Assembly: GCA_964023275.1 (NCBI GenBank)
Contig: OZ029914.1
Span: forward strand, 38,075,924 to 38,139,923
Direction of reading: 5' to 3'
Length of the DNA: 64,000 nucleotides
From: Norana najaformis
Lineage: Eukaryota > Annelida > Clitellata > Crassiclitellata > Hormogastridae
This document shows, piece after piece, positions 22,231 through 36,100 of the stretch. A program made the translations under genes and the position numbers. Within the stretch, counting starts at the first letter, position 1, and each line of letters opens with the position of its first letter. The notes under the pieces were generated by a model. That model was not told the origin of the DNA, did not search any database, and saw nothing but the letters and a program-made list of their open reading frames with translations.

Positions 22231-23920
22231 ACTTCTACTAGAAATCATGTACTAATTCAAAAGGCAATCATAAGTGAACCACCAGCATATATCTTAACAG
22301 GTGCTATATAAATAGCTAGATACAATTACGCATACGTGCATAAGTGCATACATACATGCATATTAGAGCTAAATTATACAGTTATTCAGTTTAGGTTAAT
22401 ACACAGATGATGCGTAGAATATGTTTTGTTACATAGTTTATAAAGCTTTTCGTGACATTTATGACAAAAAAATACGTTTTGTAAATCAGGTTTGACTCTT
22501 TTGCACTTTGAAGCGAAGAATGCTCGGAGAAATATTTAATTCAAATGGTCATGGTCACAATTACCGTATAGCATGGCATTGCATCACTGGCTTTATTTGA
22601 ACCTTTCAACAAGCCTCTACACGCCTACGATTCCTCGCCCAGCCGGTGGACACATGGCGTGTTAACAAATGTCTTACTTACAAGTAAAAATATCTAAAGA
22701 TTTTTGTGGAGCTGTGCACGATTTCATTTTAGAACTTTCAGGACATCCAGGCTATGACCTTTGTAATGTGTTGGAAAGGTAATGAGCTGTTTCATGTCAA
22801 ACCATTCCAACATATCAAGAAATGCTGTAAAACACTGTTGTTATCGGTGTATCGCTGTCTGCTAAGTAAAATAACAGGATGTTTTACTTTAATCCGTGAT
22901 ACGCACATCACAGCCATGGTATAATTTATGCATTCCTCAGAAATGCTGAGCAGTCGCCTCAAAACATTATGGTAGGATCCAGCGTAGAATTTAAGAGACA
23001 GTGTCAGAGATTTCGCAAACTGGTTACCTTAACTTAAATCTACCAATTTATCTAGTCTGGATTTCCAAATTCTTCAACTTCTTTATGGCGTACTCTAGAC
23101 AAAAATATATCTGTACCTTGATGGATGTTTTACACTGAAAAAGACACTAACTGTTTTTATAAGACTGCTATACTTAGTAGTAGCCTATTTCTCTCTTCTT
23201 GTTTTACGGCCCTATAATTTGGGTGTCTAGGACCTAGATCCCAAGCACAAGGGCTTTAACGACACATGCCTAGTAAGTATGTCTAAAGTACCAACCAGTA
23301 GACGAGAGAGTGCTATACGCATGTTAGTCTGGCCATAGACTGGAACTCTGCTGGTTAACGTAAACCTTTACTACGGAAAGTAATTACAGCTAAGATGTTC
23401 CTTTGGAATGCATTTTCAGACCTCTTCTCTTAACATTTTGTCACATTCTCTTACTGTAGATTTCTGATGATGATGATGATGATGATGATACCCAAATAAA
23501 CGTGAGGCCCTACATGGGTTTCAATAGTTTAAGTCGCAATTATTCCACTTTAAAACTATCTACTCAATTTTATTATATCCAGTGATGGATGTTTTGAAAT
23601 TATAAATTAATTACAGCCAAAGCGACCGTTATTGGGACAAAAAGTACATATCCAAAGCGGGTATTCACAACTGTATTAATTTTAAGATAAACCATGATTT
23701 TACCGTCTCCCAAGAAGTAACGTTAGCAACCATTTGGATTTTAGGCAGTCAACAAAGTGAAGAACTTTCACCTAACGCAGTAATTGTTTGGTTGCACATC
23801 TATAACTTTGCCTAGTCAATTGCGTATAAGGAGCAAACGAATCATCCGTATTTTGCTCAAATTACACTTTTCTGAAATATTCCAGTGCATATTTGTCGAC
23901 GGTTAAGTGTAGGCCAGAAG
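22231..23920. other. 3' flank of gene B, duplicated with gene C flank
   Basis: Segments at 22490-22640, 22850-23220 and 23280-23900 match 46190-46340, 48060-48430 and 48670-49585 by eye, so the duplicated unit extends at least 1.4 kb beyond the stop codon. There is a (GATGAT)n tract at about 23468-23491. No gene seen. Confidence 0.55.
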
Positions 23921-24150
23921 TTAAGCTGGTTGCTCATTTAGACTATCGTAGATGATCGATTCCCGCATTGCGGGATTCAGATGTTCGTAGTTAGTTGAAC
24001 CATTTTCTTCTGGCTTCGTGGAAGATTCCGGTCGAATAACTTGAATCGGAATATTTTCATATGCGGAATGGCGTACAGCCGATGTGTGTTCGTATTCGTT
24101 CGAAGACCTCGTCTCGCTGACAGCATTATTTTCAGTGGAACGATGATTAT
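23921..24150 (-). CDS. Gene B last exon: cytoplasmic tail with four tyrosine motifs
   Basis: Acceptor actgcag before 24150, phase 1 entry, TAA at 23921-23923; about 75 residues. Tyrosines occur in NEYEHT, SAYENI (fits ITIM S-x-Y-x-x-I and Grb2-type YxN), NYEHL and IIYDSL (fits ITIM I-x-Y-x-x-L). YEHL and YDSL are nine residues apart, so the pair fits a relaxed ITAM, YxxL-x6-12-YxxL. Phosphorylation by a Src-family kinase and SH2-domain docking is the expected use of such motifs, but is inferred. Confidence 0.85.
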
Positions 24151-27100
24151 CTGCAGTAAAAAAGCAATAATGCGCCATTATTCACTGCAGGCCTATTTGT
24201 AAGTGGGTAAATAGTTGAAGCAAACTACTCAGTAGTGCATCAGTTTAATATTAAGTTCCAAGAAGTAGACTGTAATACAAAATCTTTTACAACTAGTGAT
24301 AATAAGGTCAGATAATATGTAGATACAGTAATGCTGGTTAAACACGTCGATGACATTTTTTGACATGCATATTAAAAAAATTACCGTCTTGTGATGAGTT
24401 CGACTTCACTCTAACTCGTTGTATCAAGTAATATATTGCTAGAACGATGTATCCAATGACGCAGGCCGCCAAAAGCGCACTTAGCACGATTACCGCGATA
24501 TCTAAAAAAGCATTTTCAGAAATTAAACTTCATAACACTGTTTCGAAGCTAAAATGGTTGTTCAAAGCAAAAATTGAAAATATACTCCATAAATTATGTT
24601 AACCGCAATTTTTCTGCATAAATATATTGCTTATTAAGCACACTTTTTATGCAGTAAAAATTGCGGTTAACATAATTTATGGAGCAAATATAATAATGTC
24701 TCAAATATAATAAGTCGGAGGGTACTGCATGTTTAAGTGATGGAAATAGTTCTGAGGCAGAACGCTCGAAATATTTGTAGCAACTACACACAGGCATACA
24801 TTAGTGTGAAGGTAAAACACAGTGTACAGTATGCACCTTTTCTTTAATAATAAAGACTCCCCTAATTGAAACACAGGGTATCTAAGTTTGCCCAGTTCTT
24901 CAGAAATTTACCAGCTTAAGTTTATCTTGATTCTAAAGCTTTGGATAAAATATGCAAGCATAGGTTATAACATCGGATATGACTAATGTTATGCAACAAA
25001 ATACTTACCAGGCTCATTAGGTGTAGTGGTGATTAGAGGAAAAGAAGAAACTAAATTCAAACAAAGGAAACAAAACATACTATTTAAATGTCTTAAATGA
25101 CATTCGGATTAGTCTTGTAACTTGTGAAGAAAATGCTGCTATTTTGAACAAGTAATGGCTCAACATGACAACTGTCATACAACCATGGTAATGCAGGGAA
25201 TTTAGCCATTAAGATTTTAAATTCGAGTGATTATCTACTTTCCTCAGATTGCCTGGGTATACACGACTGTCGCATTATTAAGTTTAAGATAGACAGGTTT
25301 TGCCTTGAAAATGCGTTTTTTGTGATGAATCAAGAGTTTTGCATAGTTTATCTAGTAAAAGACTAATTTACTTTTTAGGATGAATTTATGTTTACAAGGA
25401 AACAAAAAATATGATAATGTTCTTAATCCTCGTCGCAGTTCTTGAAAGAAGTAAATTTATTTAGGAGACCAGGTAAACAAATAGGTTCGTATCTTCTAAC
25501 TGAAAGTGCATTACCATTATGATCTTGGCGAGCAAGTGATAATAGGCTTAAAACTCGTCTATTTATTTTATGTTGAATTAGTACTCAATAAAATAAAATC
25601 CGCTAGTTTTATGATAAGTTCGTGTGTCTTACTGTATACTGTAATAGACTTTGAGGACCAGTAGGTTATGTTTCGGATTATATTAGACGCATTGCAAGTG
25701 TATGTTCCATTGTGTGTAACATCAACCGTCGATCCTTCTGTGGAAATGCCAGAAGTGTGATCTAGCCATCGGTAACTGGAAGGAGGGTTGGAGGAGACAA
25801 TGCATTGAAGTAATCCATTATAGGCAATGTAACCACCAATATCGCCTGTTATCGTCATATTACTTGTCTCTGGCCAATCTGTGACAAATAAAAAGAGCCA
25901 GTTATAATTTTTTTAAAATCATGACAAAGAATAACGAAGCAAGAAGCTGTGTTCCATTAAAAGAAGGAAAGAAAATGACAGTTTCTGAAAGCTAACGTCG
26001 AGAGGCAGCTAATTGGTGTGATGTGCCAGGGACTTCACTTTCAACTCTATAGCATATGATGCAAGGTGGAAAGTTCTTTCCTTTGTCTGATCTTTCTATT
26101 TCCGCTTTATAACTCAGTTGGCTAGTAGGATTTGCTAGCGGAAGATAAGTATTCAATTCTTGCGCTACCCGAGCCAAGAGTCGATCTCTTGACCTCTGGA
26201 AACAGTCAAGCAGTTTAGACACCAGACTATCCCGCCACTTGACATACGAAAGGATGTTCATCGTTTGTATATTGCAAAGACCCAACGACGAATGAATTGG
26301 TTTGCTTTGGCATCTAAAAACTGTTTGTGAAATGCAGAGTTTTTTGTTTTACAGGCTCATTAGGCTTATTAATTTCACAATTAGAACTCAAATATTGCAA
26401 ATATTGTTACTAAAAATTGCAATGAACCGGAAATCACATAGAAATGCAACTGCAGTAAGTCGACCTCAAGGTAATAGTGAAGTAAGATATCCAAATATTT
26501 GAGAGTCATTGAGAGCCATTGGTAGCCAATAAGGTTTAATCTGTTGCAAGAAGTTTTGAGCTTCTAAGAGAAGTTGATAGTCGGTTCTTCTTTTAGATAG
26601 CGGCGTGGAATGCACAAAAGCAGGGACAGTTCTACATCGTGGCTCAGCCAAAAGACTCGTACTCGAAGATCGCAGGCTGCCGGAGAGACACAAAAAATGA
26701 CACTGTTCCACAGTAACCGATTAAACCTTTTATTAATTCCCGGACATTTGGCGATCATTTTCTGAAGAGAACAGTGATTTTGTTGGTAGAAAACGCTTAC
26801 ACAATACGGTATATGGTGTTGAGTTTCCAAGGTACGTAAATGTGGGAGCATTGGCGGCGTAATCGGTAATACTGTGTGGAGCTGTAAAGAATACAGCGAA
26901 TCCATACGAGGGAACAATCTCAGGTTCAGCTGTGACTCTGATAACAGAGATAACGATATCTGGCAGGCGGATACCAGAAGAAACGACACTTTTTCCAGCC
27001 GAATTCCAACCAAAGAGCATCGGTAGCGTCGGTGCCGGTACGACAGAGCTGGCGAATTTTACAGTATATTGAAACCAAAGCGAGTCTCCTTTAACCACCT

Positions 27101-30100
27101 CTGGCTGTTTTTGTACCAAGGGCACCACTTCTACAAAATATTGCATGCTGAACTTTTAGTGAAAATTCGTGTCAAATGTAATTTCAACAGTTTTTACACA
27201 AGTTAGACAAAAATTTAGAATATTCGGCTATCTTATGTCGTATTTATGAATTTGAAATAACAGTTTCGTGTTACTTGTTCGAATAAAAATTAAATAATAT
27301 CAGTTGCAATAAAATTGACAAGAAATTTTCGCTAGAACAAATAATTATTTGAACAAATCTTGACTTACTCTCTACAATAATGCTATCACCTACCTTATTA
27401 ATAACCAACAACGTCGTTTAACCAGTGGTTGCTTTTAAAACAGCTTCACATTAAATTTATCAACCGATGGCACAACAAAATCAAGCTGTTGTCAGATCAA
27501 TATCCATGAAGTCAGTCCGCTTAAAGAGAGGCAGCTTATAGAGAATAAGTCAACTGAAAAAAACATAAGCCCTAAATTTTGACTAAAAAGAATTGAAACT
27601 GTCTTCCTGCATACGTGCGTTACGTCCAGACTCTTTTCTGGACATAACTCATAGATGCAGAAAGACAGTTCCAAAATGTAGGTATAGCAGCTGTAAAGCT
27701 CGTCCAATCAGAATAGTTCTAGTTGCTGGCACACCCAGAGAAAGATAATCATATGACCTGGTTGAATAAAGATAGGTCTGAGGAATGAGAACTGATTTTA
27801 AGTATTGTGCTTGGCTAAAGTTCAGTGTTTTATACAGTACAAGCTCCAGTTTGAAATAAATCCTTTGCTGAACAGGAAGACAGTGTTAGGATTTAAGAAC
27901 AGGAGTTATATGCTCATGATTTGATGTAATAGTTATGGCTCTAGCCAAGGAGTTCTGAACTCTGAAGTTTATGCATGTTTCACTTTGCGATACCAACAAG
28001 AAGCGATTTACAGTAGCCAGACGTGAGACAATTATTTGCCAAAGGTATTGTCAGATACCTTTTAAAAGAGGATGGTTTTATTTGAAACCACCGTGTAGCT
28101 TACATTGCTGTATATGACTAACTGCTGCCTAGAATGACTGTGCTATTTTCAAAATATAATAGGTCGCCTGACTTTTGGCTATGACTACTAGCTAGTGTTA
28201 GTCATGTAGAAGCAGTACGAAGAGACGACGCCTGACAGATATCCTTGAAGACATGGGGAGATAACGCCTAATTCTGGGTATCTCACAAATGTAAATGTAT
28301 GATGATTTATAAACTAGCATTTATATAAAAACCGGTGAAAGAAAGTAAAACGAAAAACAGCACCTAAGGTACGAGCAGTATCAGCCAACTCAACCAGTGC
28401 GTCATCCAGTTTAACAGATCTAAGCCACGATTGCACCTCCTTAAGGGTAGGGGACAGACAGATGCAAAGATAATTGATAAAACATATTGTCAAACAAAAT
28501 GAAAATTTGAGTATTGTCCGCATGGGAATGATATCCTATTGAATGACTACCAAGTGATGTACCGAATGGTGTGACGTATAATGTAAACAAAACAGGACCA
28601 ACAACGGAGCCATGCGGGACGACACACATGTCAACAAAATCCCTAGACGAATAATTACCACTGAAATACATTGATTGAGTAGGTGGATTGAGATAAGTAG
28701 CAAATCAATTTAGGGCGAACTGTTTAGCTCAGCTGTAACTGACTCTAGATAGTCCAGTTTATTGCAAAAATACTTACAATCGCAACATTCTATTCGATCC
28801 GCTCATCTTCCCTTTATCGTTTTGCCATGTTATTCTTGAAATTTTTGCTCTCGACAGAGAAATCAGGACACTTTAAGCATACCTCCATTCAAAGCGATGC
28901 ACATTAGTCGGATTAATTTAATCAACTTCTAAATCTTTCCCCGCTTGTAAATCTCTCAAGATCTTTTGCACACAGGTCTGAAACACGTGTGAAGAGTTTT
29001 CTTAAAGAGGTGCTAAATAAATGTGCATTTACGATTAATACTTATATACAAGACTTATATACAAAAATATACTTGCCAATAACTGAGACGATTGCACTAA
29101 AAGAAGCCAGACTGACATCGATGCATGTGTAGACGCCGGCCTGAGCCAGAGTAGCATTTGTTATCACTAGATTGCAAACGCCTTGTCCTGATATAACCGA
29201 ATACTGTGATGTATATCCAGAGTTGACGACACAGTAAGATGCGATAGCAGTGGTATTTTCATCCGTTCCATCTTTGCTCAGAGTCCAACTTGGAAGGTAA
29301 CTGGTTGCATTACTTGTGCAGTCCAGTTGTACTCCGGTGCCAACGTGTGCGGCGACGTTCAGTGGTTTAACTATTATGCCGCCATCGGCAACTAAACATT
29401 GGAAAGAGGCATAAAATGTAGTCTAATCTAAGTGTAGCCTCATAAACTGTTAGCATGATTATTATTGCTGTCTATACTTGAACACAAAATATCATGGCTG
29501 CTGGAAGTTAAAACAAAACGTGTGGCATCGTAAGGGTGCATGTACAACTACACTAAAACGATGATTAATACCACCGACTGCGACATGTAACATGCAGAAC
29601 TAGCAAGACTTATACATATTGCTAACTACACTAGGATGTTATTTCCATGTAATACACAAGGCATTATACTTAAAGAACCAAAAACTTATTCCAACCCCTC
29701 ATATCAACACGCAAAAGCATATTGTATTCAATCAACAGACAATTTGATTCCTCTTGTGCCTCGCCTCAGGACAAGTTGTGCTGTCGGGTTTTCTAGGTGT
29801 ATGATCCGAAACTTTGAAATTCCTTGACCAGTTCTTTGAGTTCTATCAGTTCGTCAATGTCCTTCAAGTTTAAACGTAGATTGATGTGTTTTAAATTGCT
29901 CACCCATCATAGCTTGACTATTAGCATCTCTTGCCTATATATTGAATATCGACCGGGCTTCTCCAACCAATTACAATTTTTAGTATAGTTTTACTTTAAC
30001 GGCAATCAATTGATTGCTTGTGCATTATGGCAATGAGGCTACGGAAATCATTATACTAGACTAGACTCGATATAATAAGACCGAGGAATTAAAAAAGAAA

Positions 30101-33100
30101 GACATACAGAAATACAGGTAGACAGATAGACATAATATTATAGATAACTGCGACAACGGCCGATCCACCGATCGTGACGCTAAAAGAAGTCGTGGTTCTC
30201 GGCTATACATTCCTCAGTGGAATGGAATGAACACAGATGTAAAAAAGTAAAGCTGCATGGAAGACATAAAGAACTCAAACAAGGGACTTTATGCAAAACT
30301 GTCATACTGTTCTGAAAACGTAGGCATAACTTTTACCTTGATTGAAATTGTTAGTATCATGTAGAAACTGTTGTTGCAAATTGTTGCAGTTGGTTTAAAG
30401 TCGTTAACTGTTTTAAGCTACTAAAAATTGAATAGTATCAATTCATTTGTAAACTGCTCCCAGGCTACTTTTAATAAAAGAATGAAACGTATGTCAGAAT
30501 TGTGGAAGATTTGGACAGATTTACCTAAAGCACTGACTTGGTATTGAAGTTGGAATCCGGTTCCAGATGGCACGTTATTTGCATACAGTAATACGCGAAC
30601 CAGCCTGCATGAAGTGAATCTTATGGGTGAAGGTAGTGTATTTCCGCGAAAGGCGTTTGTACCATAACTCCCACTGTCATAGCAACCAATCTGAAATACG
30701 AACACAAACTCTCAAACCGAGTCCAAGAAATATCACTCTTGTCTGGCATTTCTGTTTATTGGTAGATGATCTAACGCTATAATTTGGCGACACAGCGCAT
30801 ATAATTATTTTAGTGGGTACGATACATTTACTAATTGGTTATTGACGATTTTCACGAAGGTGGTGTGTTGTTGAACGCTTAAAATGCTTTATCCGGAACG
30901 ATATGCAACCATCGCTTTGATAATTTGACAGATATTACCAATACTTCAAAGTATAATAATGCTGGCCTGTGCTCAAAGTTTACATTGGGTTTCATTGGAG
31001 CTCGTAATTATTAAAAAAGTTGAGTAATTGTTAACAGAATAATGCACTCTCATCAAAAAGTTCGCTCCTCAGATACATCGTTACGTCACAGGCTCATCTG
31101 ATTGACTAAATCTATTCGTGAAACTATTAAAACAGGTAGGAGAGCGTTTGTGCAAATTTTCTGAAATGAGCTAGCTCAGCATTTTCTGTCATTTCGTTTT
31201 TTCCTAGGAGTTATTGGTCTGAAAGTGCCTATGTAATCGACAGACTATCTCTGTCTTGTTGAAGTGACCTTGTGTAATAGAGTAGAATACAGATAGATAT
31301 TGGAACGCCATCTCTTGATGCATTATTAAAACGGCGTTAATAAAGTTGTATAAGAATACATAAGAATTCGCGCGCACTGTGTTTACTAGAAAACTGCACT
31401 GCATCAATGATCTATTTTAAATGCTGGATAATGTTTGGAGACAATGCAGACAAGAGCCTTTGGAACTTTAAAGTGCTCAGTTTCTGAAAACAAGGAGACA
31501 ACAAAACTTAATACGCTACATGAATCAGGGCCATGAAGGTAGAGCTGGATCAAGATCGGTTTTGAGTCGGCAATGATTCCTGGTATTTTCTCGTCATCTT
31601 TTCAAAGTCGGTTTGGCATCGGTTTTGGTTATTTGAATATCGCGATGTTAGTAACGGTTTCGATGTTTATGTATTGCTTATCTTTTAAATTACTAGTCCG
31701 TCTCTGCTGTTGTGGGGTGTACAATTTGGAGCTGAACATTGAGCAGTGGTGTTTTATTGTAACAAAATTGTATTAGACCTAAATGTGAAATATTGAAGTT
31801 GCATTTAAGTTCAGCTGTGATAATCAGTTCTTAAAAGTTTTTATTAATGTAAATGCACACGTTTTTATATAGCGATCGTATAGCCTTGACCCTGTTCATT
31901 TTGCAATGAATTGATCGGGCGAGATCGTTCACCGCTGCTGCTCGTTTGAATGCCTGCCACGCCATTCAAGGTCACCGTGGACGGTATATAGTTTATAGTG
32001 CTGCACGTGACGCCTCATCAGGCATGAAGCAGCTCAATGCAGTGTAAATACACACTGATTCTGTAACAGGTGTTGAAATTGTTGCAAGTTCACTAAAAAA
32101 ATTACCATTTTGCATATATACTGTTTCGCTAAGTTAATACATGGCCTACGGTATGCAATATTGTGCTGCCCTTGCCCAGCAACTTTGATTTCGGAAACTT
32201 TTACACTCAAATACTACATGTAATTGTTCAATGCACTGTGTACTAAACAATGATAATCTACTAGAGCATACTGGCCCACACCTGGAAAACACTCTCACTA
32301 GTCACATATGTGGCTGGATTTCCCAAACTCGGCTTATTGCAACCTGGGCCAAATTTAGAATTTTGACTGGTTGGGGGCCCATATTCAATTGGAACGGATT
32401 GCTATCTTCTACCCAAATGCAGTGCACGATGCCAAAACTTCCACTACGTAGTACGTGATTTACTCCTGTCTAACATAGAGATGGACATTACTATGACACA
32501 AGTGTTATCAATCAACTTTAAAACTTTTAACAGTGTTAAATTATGTTTAGTGAACGAACAATATGTGTATATCCGTGAGGGAAATAGTAATTTGAAACTT
32601 GCATTCTGTGTATACTGAATTTTTTGATTTTTCGCTTTGGGTTTTTTGTGAAAATATCGTAATTTTGGTATAGTATGTTTAAAACCTACCCACCAATAAT
32701 TTACAGATAGAGGAACATACTTACCTCGACATAATCTCCAGATGAGTAGTCGACGAAAGACTCAAGGTCGACGAAAGAAAAGTCAAGGTTACTGAGCTTA
32801 CGGGATGCAGGTAGTAATAGCAGTGTATGTTTCTGAAGCTCATTGGATAATTTGGAGAAGTGATCAATCCAGATAAACCCGTATAGTTTGACTGACCACA
32901 TCCTGACACTGTAAGTTCAAATGTAATCATATAATTAATCATTATTGCAAAGTTACCATGAATTACTAATGAATTAAGATAAGCAGAAGAAGAAGATGAA
33001 GATGATGAAGAAGAAGAACAAGAACAAGAAGAAAAAAGAACAAGAAGAACAAGAAGAACAAGAACAAAAACAAAAACAAGAACAAGAACACGATCAAGAA

Positions 33101-36100
33101 CAAGAACAAGAAAAACAAAGACAAGAAGAGCAAGAAGAAGAAGGAGGAGGAGAAGGAGGAGGAGAAGAAGAAGAAGATGATGATGAAGAAGAAGAGCAGT
33201 CACTTAAGACAATGAGGATAGGCATCCATTGACATGAAGTATTAACATATTTAACTTTTTTTCCTGGGTATATGAGGGCAGGTGGCCAGTCCTCTCCTTC
33301 GCCGCCTAATCTTGCCACCTACAATGTGCGGTCACTGTACTCGCTTTATAGCTGAATTCGGTAGTGGTCCATTAGCAGAAATCTCCTAAACATCCTTCTG
33401 CCTTGCTAGAATTTGAACTCCTGGCCATTGGATTGACAGTCTAGCAAGCTAACCACTAGGCTATCGCGCAGCCCATGTAATAAGATAACGTAACCTTCTA
33501 TTATTAGTAGTATTAAAAACTACAGACGCTTAATATTAAAGTTTTTGCACGCAGCATCTCTAATGCACTGCGTGAACTGTCATTCTTTAACTGCGACCTT
33601 GTTACATAAATATTTGATGTTTTCTTGTCACAAACATGATTTTGTCTACATAAAATTTGTTAAATATCTGCCCATTTCATATAAATTAATACCTTCCATA
33701 AAAACTTGGAATGCAGATGCGCGTCATTAAATTTTTAATACTTTTTGAGCGTTTTCTTAAACGTTGCTGAATATGCACGTGTATGTACGCTGACATGTAC
33801 GCGCATATATTTATATATATATATTAAAAAATATTTTATGCGTGTAAGTATACATGGATGCATGGGCGTAAGTACCAAAGTGGAATTATACTAATTGCCT
33901 AGATTACTAAGTATGACGATATGTATGTATTTATGTATGTATGTATGTATGTATGTATGTATTTATGTATGCATGCATGCATGTATGTGTATGTATGTAT
34001 GCATGCATGTTTTCGTAGATATAGCCAATAGGTATTGAAGGGTGAACATTTCCACTGTGTAACAAGACAGCTTTGAGGCTTAACAGTGACGAATCTATAA
34101 AAAGATGCCATTGTTGCGGGTAATGCTCACAACCCAAAGCCGTGAACAACCCATCACAACCCATCGGTGACAGTGCAGAAACAGAGGTTGTCAACCTGCG
34201 CAAAGAAATTTCTCATATATCTGCTTGGCGGGTCCGAAAGACAGAAATTTTCCTACCTGGCGACAGCAAACCCTATCATTACAGTCTTGAACCAAGTAGT
34301 TCTGCTTTTGTTTTTCACAAACCGAAGTCTCTGACCAGGTCATTTAACTGTGACTTTGTTATCAAATGAGGCTGACCGGAAATAAATGGTTCAAAATCTA
34401 GACCAACGTCGTTTTCCACGTCTGGCTTGTGCATTGTAGCATCTTCGTCTGCCTCATCTAAACTCCAAATTTCTGTTGGCTTTGGCACTGGCAAACTATC
34501 GTCAGGCGGCACTGGTCTCATGGACAAAGGCAGATTGAGGTATTCAATAGATTCCTTATTTTTAGCAGAACAACCACAGACACTGGTGAGACAAAAGTAA
34601 CAGTCCATCACGTGATCTTACTGTTCTCGCCATATCATCGGAACTGCGAACGACAATGACTTCCGATTTCCTCGGAACCAGACTCTCAGATCGACATCAC
34701 ATGTTACACAGCAAATGTAAGAAGACCAGGGTTTATCTTGATCACCAGTTTTACAACCGAAGTAGTATTCATACGCTTTCTTAATAAATGCAGACATGCT
34801 GCGTCTTTGAGGCTTAAGCGTATGCTCACCACAAATGTAACAGAATGTATCGCGGCTGTTGCGACATTGACGAGACATTTCTGCTTGTAAGGAATCGTCC
34901 TGTAGATAATAGATGCTATTGTTAAGTGCGCATACTGTGTTATCTTTGCGTGTAGAACATGTGCATCAACATACGTACAAACTGATATCAAAGTAATGCA
35001 TAGCATCTGTATATGCGAGCTGCTTTTCTAGCTTGTCCTGCCAGCATCAGTCCTAAGCATACTCAGTTATACCCAGGCATGCCTGAGCGATAGCATTTCC
35101 ATTGCACGTTGTGCCACCTGCACTGAGTGCATGCCCAGGCATGTCTGGACTAAAGAATACAACTTACTTTGTGGGGAACATATTAGTAGACTGAAAATGT
35201 GAAAGGAAATCACAAAAATAGGCGATTCCAAAAAAAGTTAGACCCTACGTGATAGGAAAATTTGGTGAACAGCAGCCCAAATTCTATAAGATCCACCCAA
35301 GAGTGTTCAAGAAGCAAAAAAGTCGTCCGATGTTTCTTACAAAAAAAGATAAAAAAATGGCAAAGTGCAGAATCGTGGTGATTATATTTTCATTAAATAA
35401 TTTACCTTTTGGAGTAACGATATACTGAAGACTAAATCCACTAGAAACGGCTGATCCATCGGTATGAAACCAAATCATAAGTTGATTGCAGTTCTTAATG
35501 ATAACCTGCCTTGGAATAGTTGAATCACAGTAATTTGGTAGCGTGTAGCCAGTGTTATCGCACCTGATCTGTATTACAGAATTAGAGTAAATCATATCAT
35601 ATACGAAAAGAAATCGTGATGAGTATTATGCAGTATAATACAATTGTAATTTGATAATATACTCTTTTTCACATTTCAGAGTCGCATATTGAAGCCGGGC
35701 AACTGGAAACATTATGAACCACAAGCAGACTGGAAGAGGTTTGAAGCAAAGGGTAATATTGGGAAGAGAGTCGCGAATGTCGAAGGAAGAGTTCTCGATG
35801 GAGGAACCAACAGCTGTGAATGCACGCCGACCACAGACAAAACATGTACCAGAAACAGCTTGCTGATTGAAGAGTGGATCGCCTTTTAGCAGATCTACAT
35901 AACATAACCACGGATGTTAGGTAGGGGTGGCAGGTGATTCCACGTGCTTTGTACACAAGAAGTGGCAGCTTAAAACGGAGACGCTCAAATACAGAAAGCC
36001 ACTGTAGAAATAAAAAAGCTGGTGTGAAATGGTCTTGTTAAGAGTGTTCAAACTACAGTTGGTGCACGATTCTAGTTAGAGGATGCAGTGTGCGATCAGG

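Noticed and set aside
24594-24797. 67-codon minus-strand frame over the hairpin
   Set aside because: It runs through the foldback element and shows no coding signature.
32721-33318. Lys/Glu/Gln-rich and poly-Leu/poly-Ser open frames
   Set aside because: They are generated by the GAA polypurine tract; no conserved domain or splice support.
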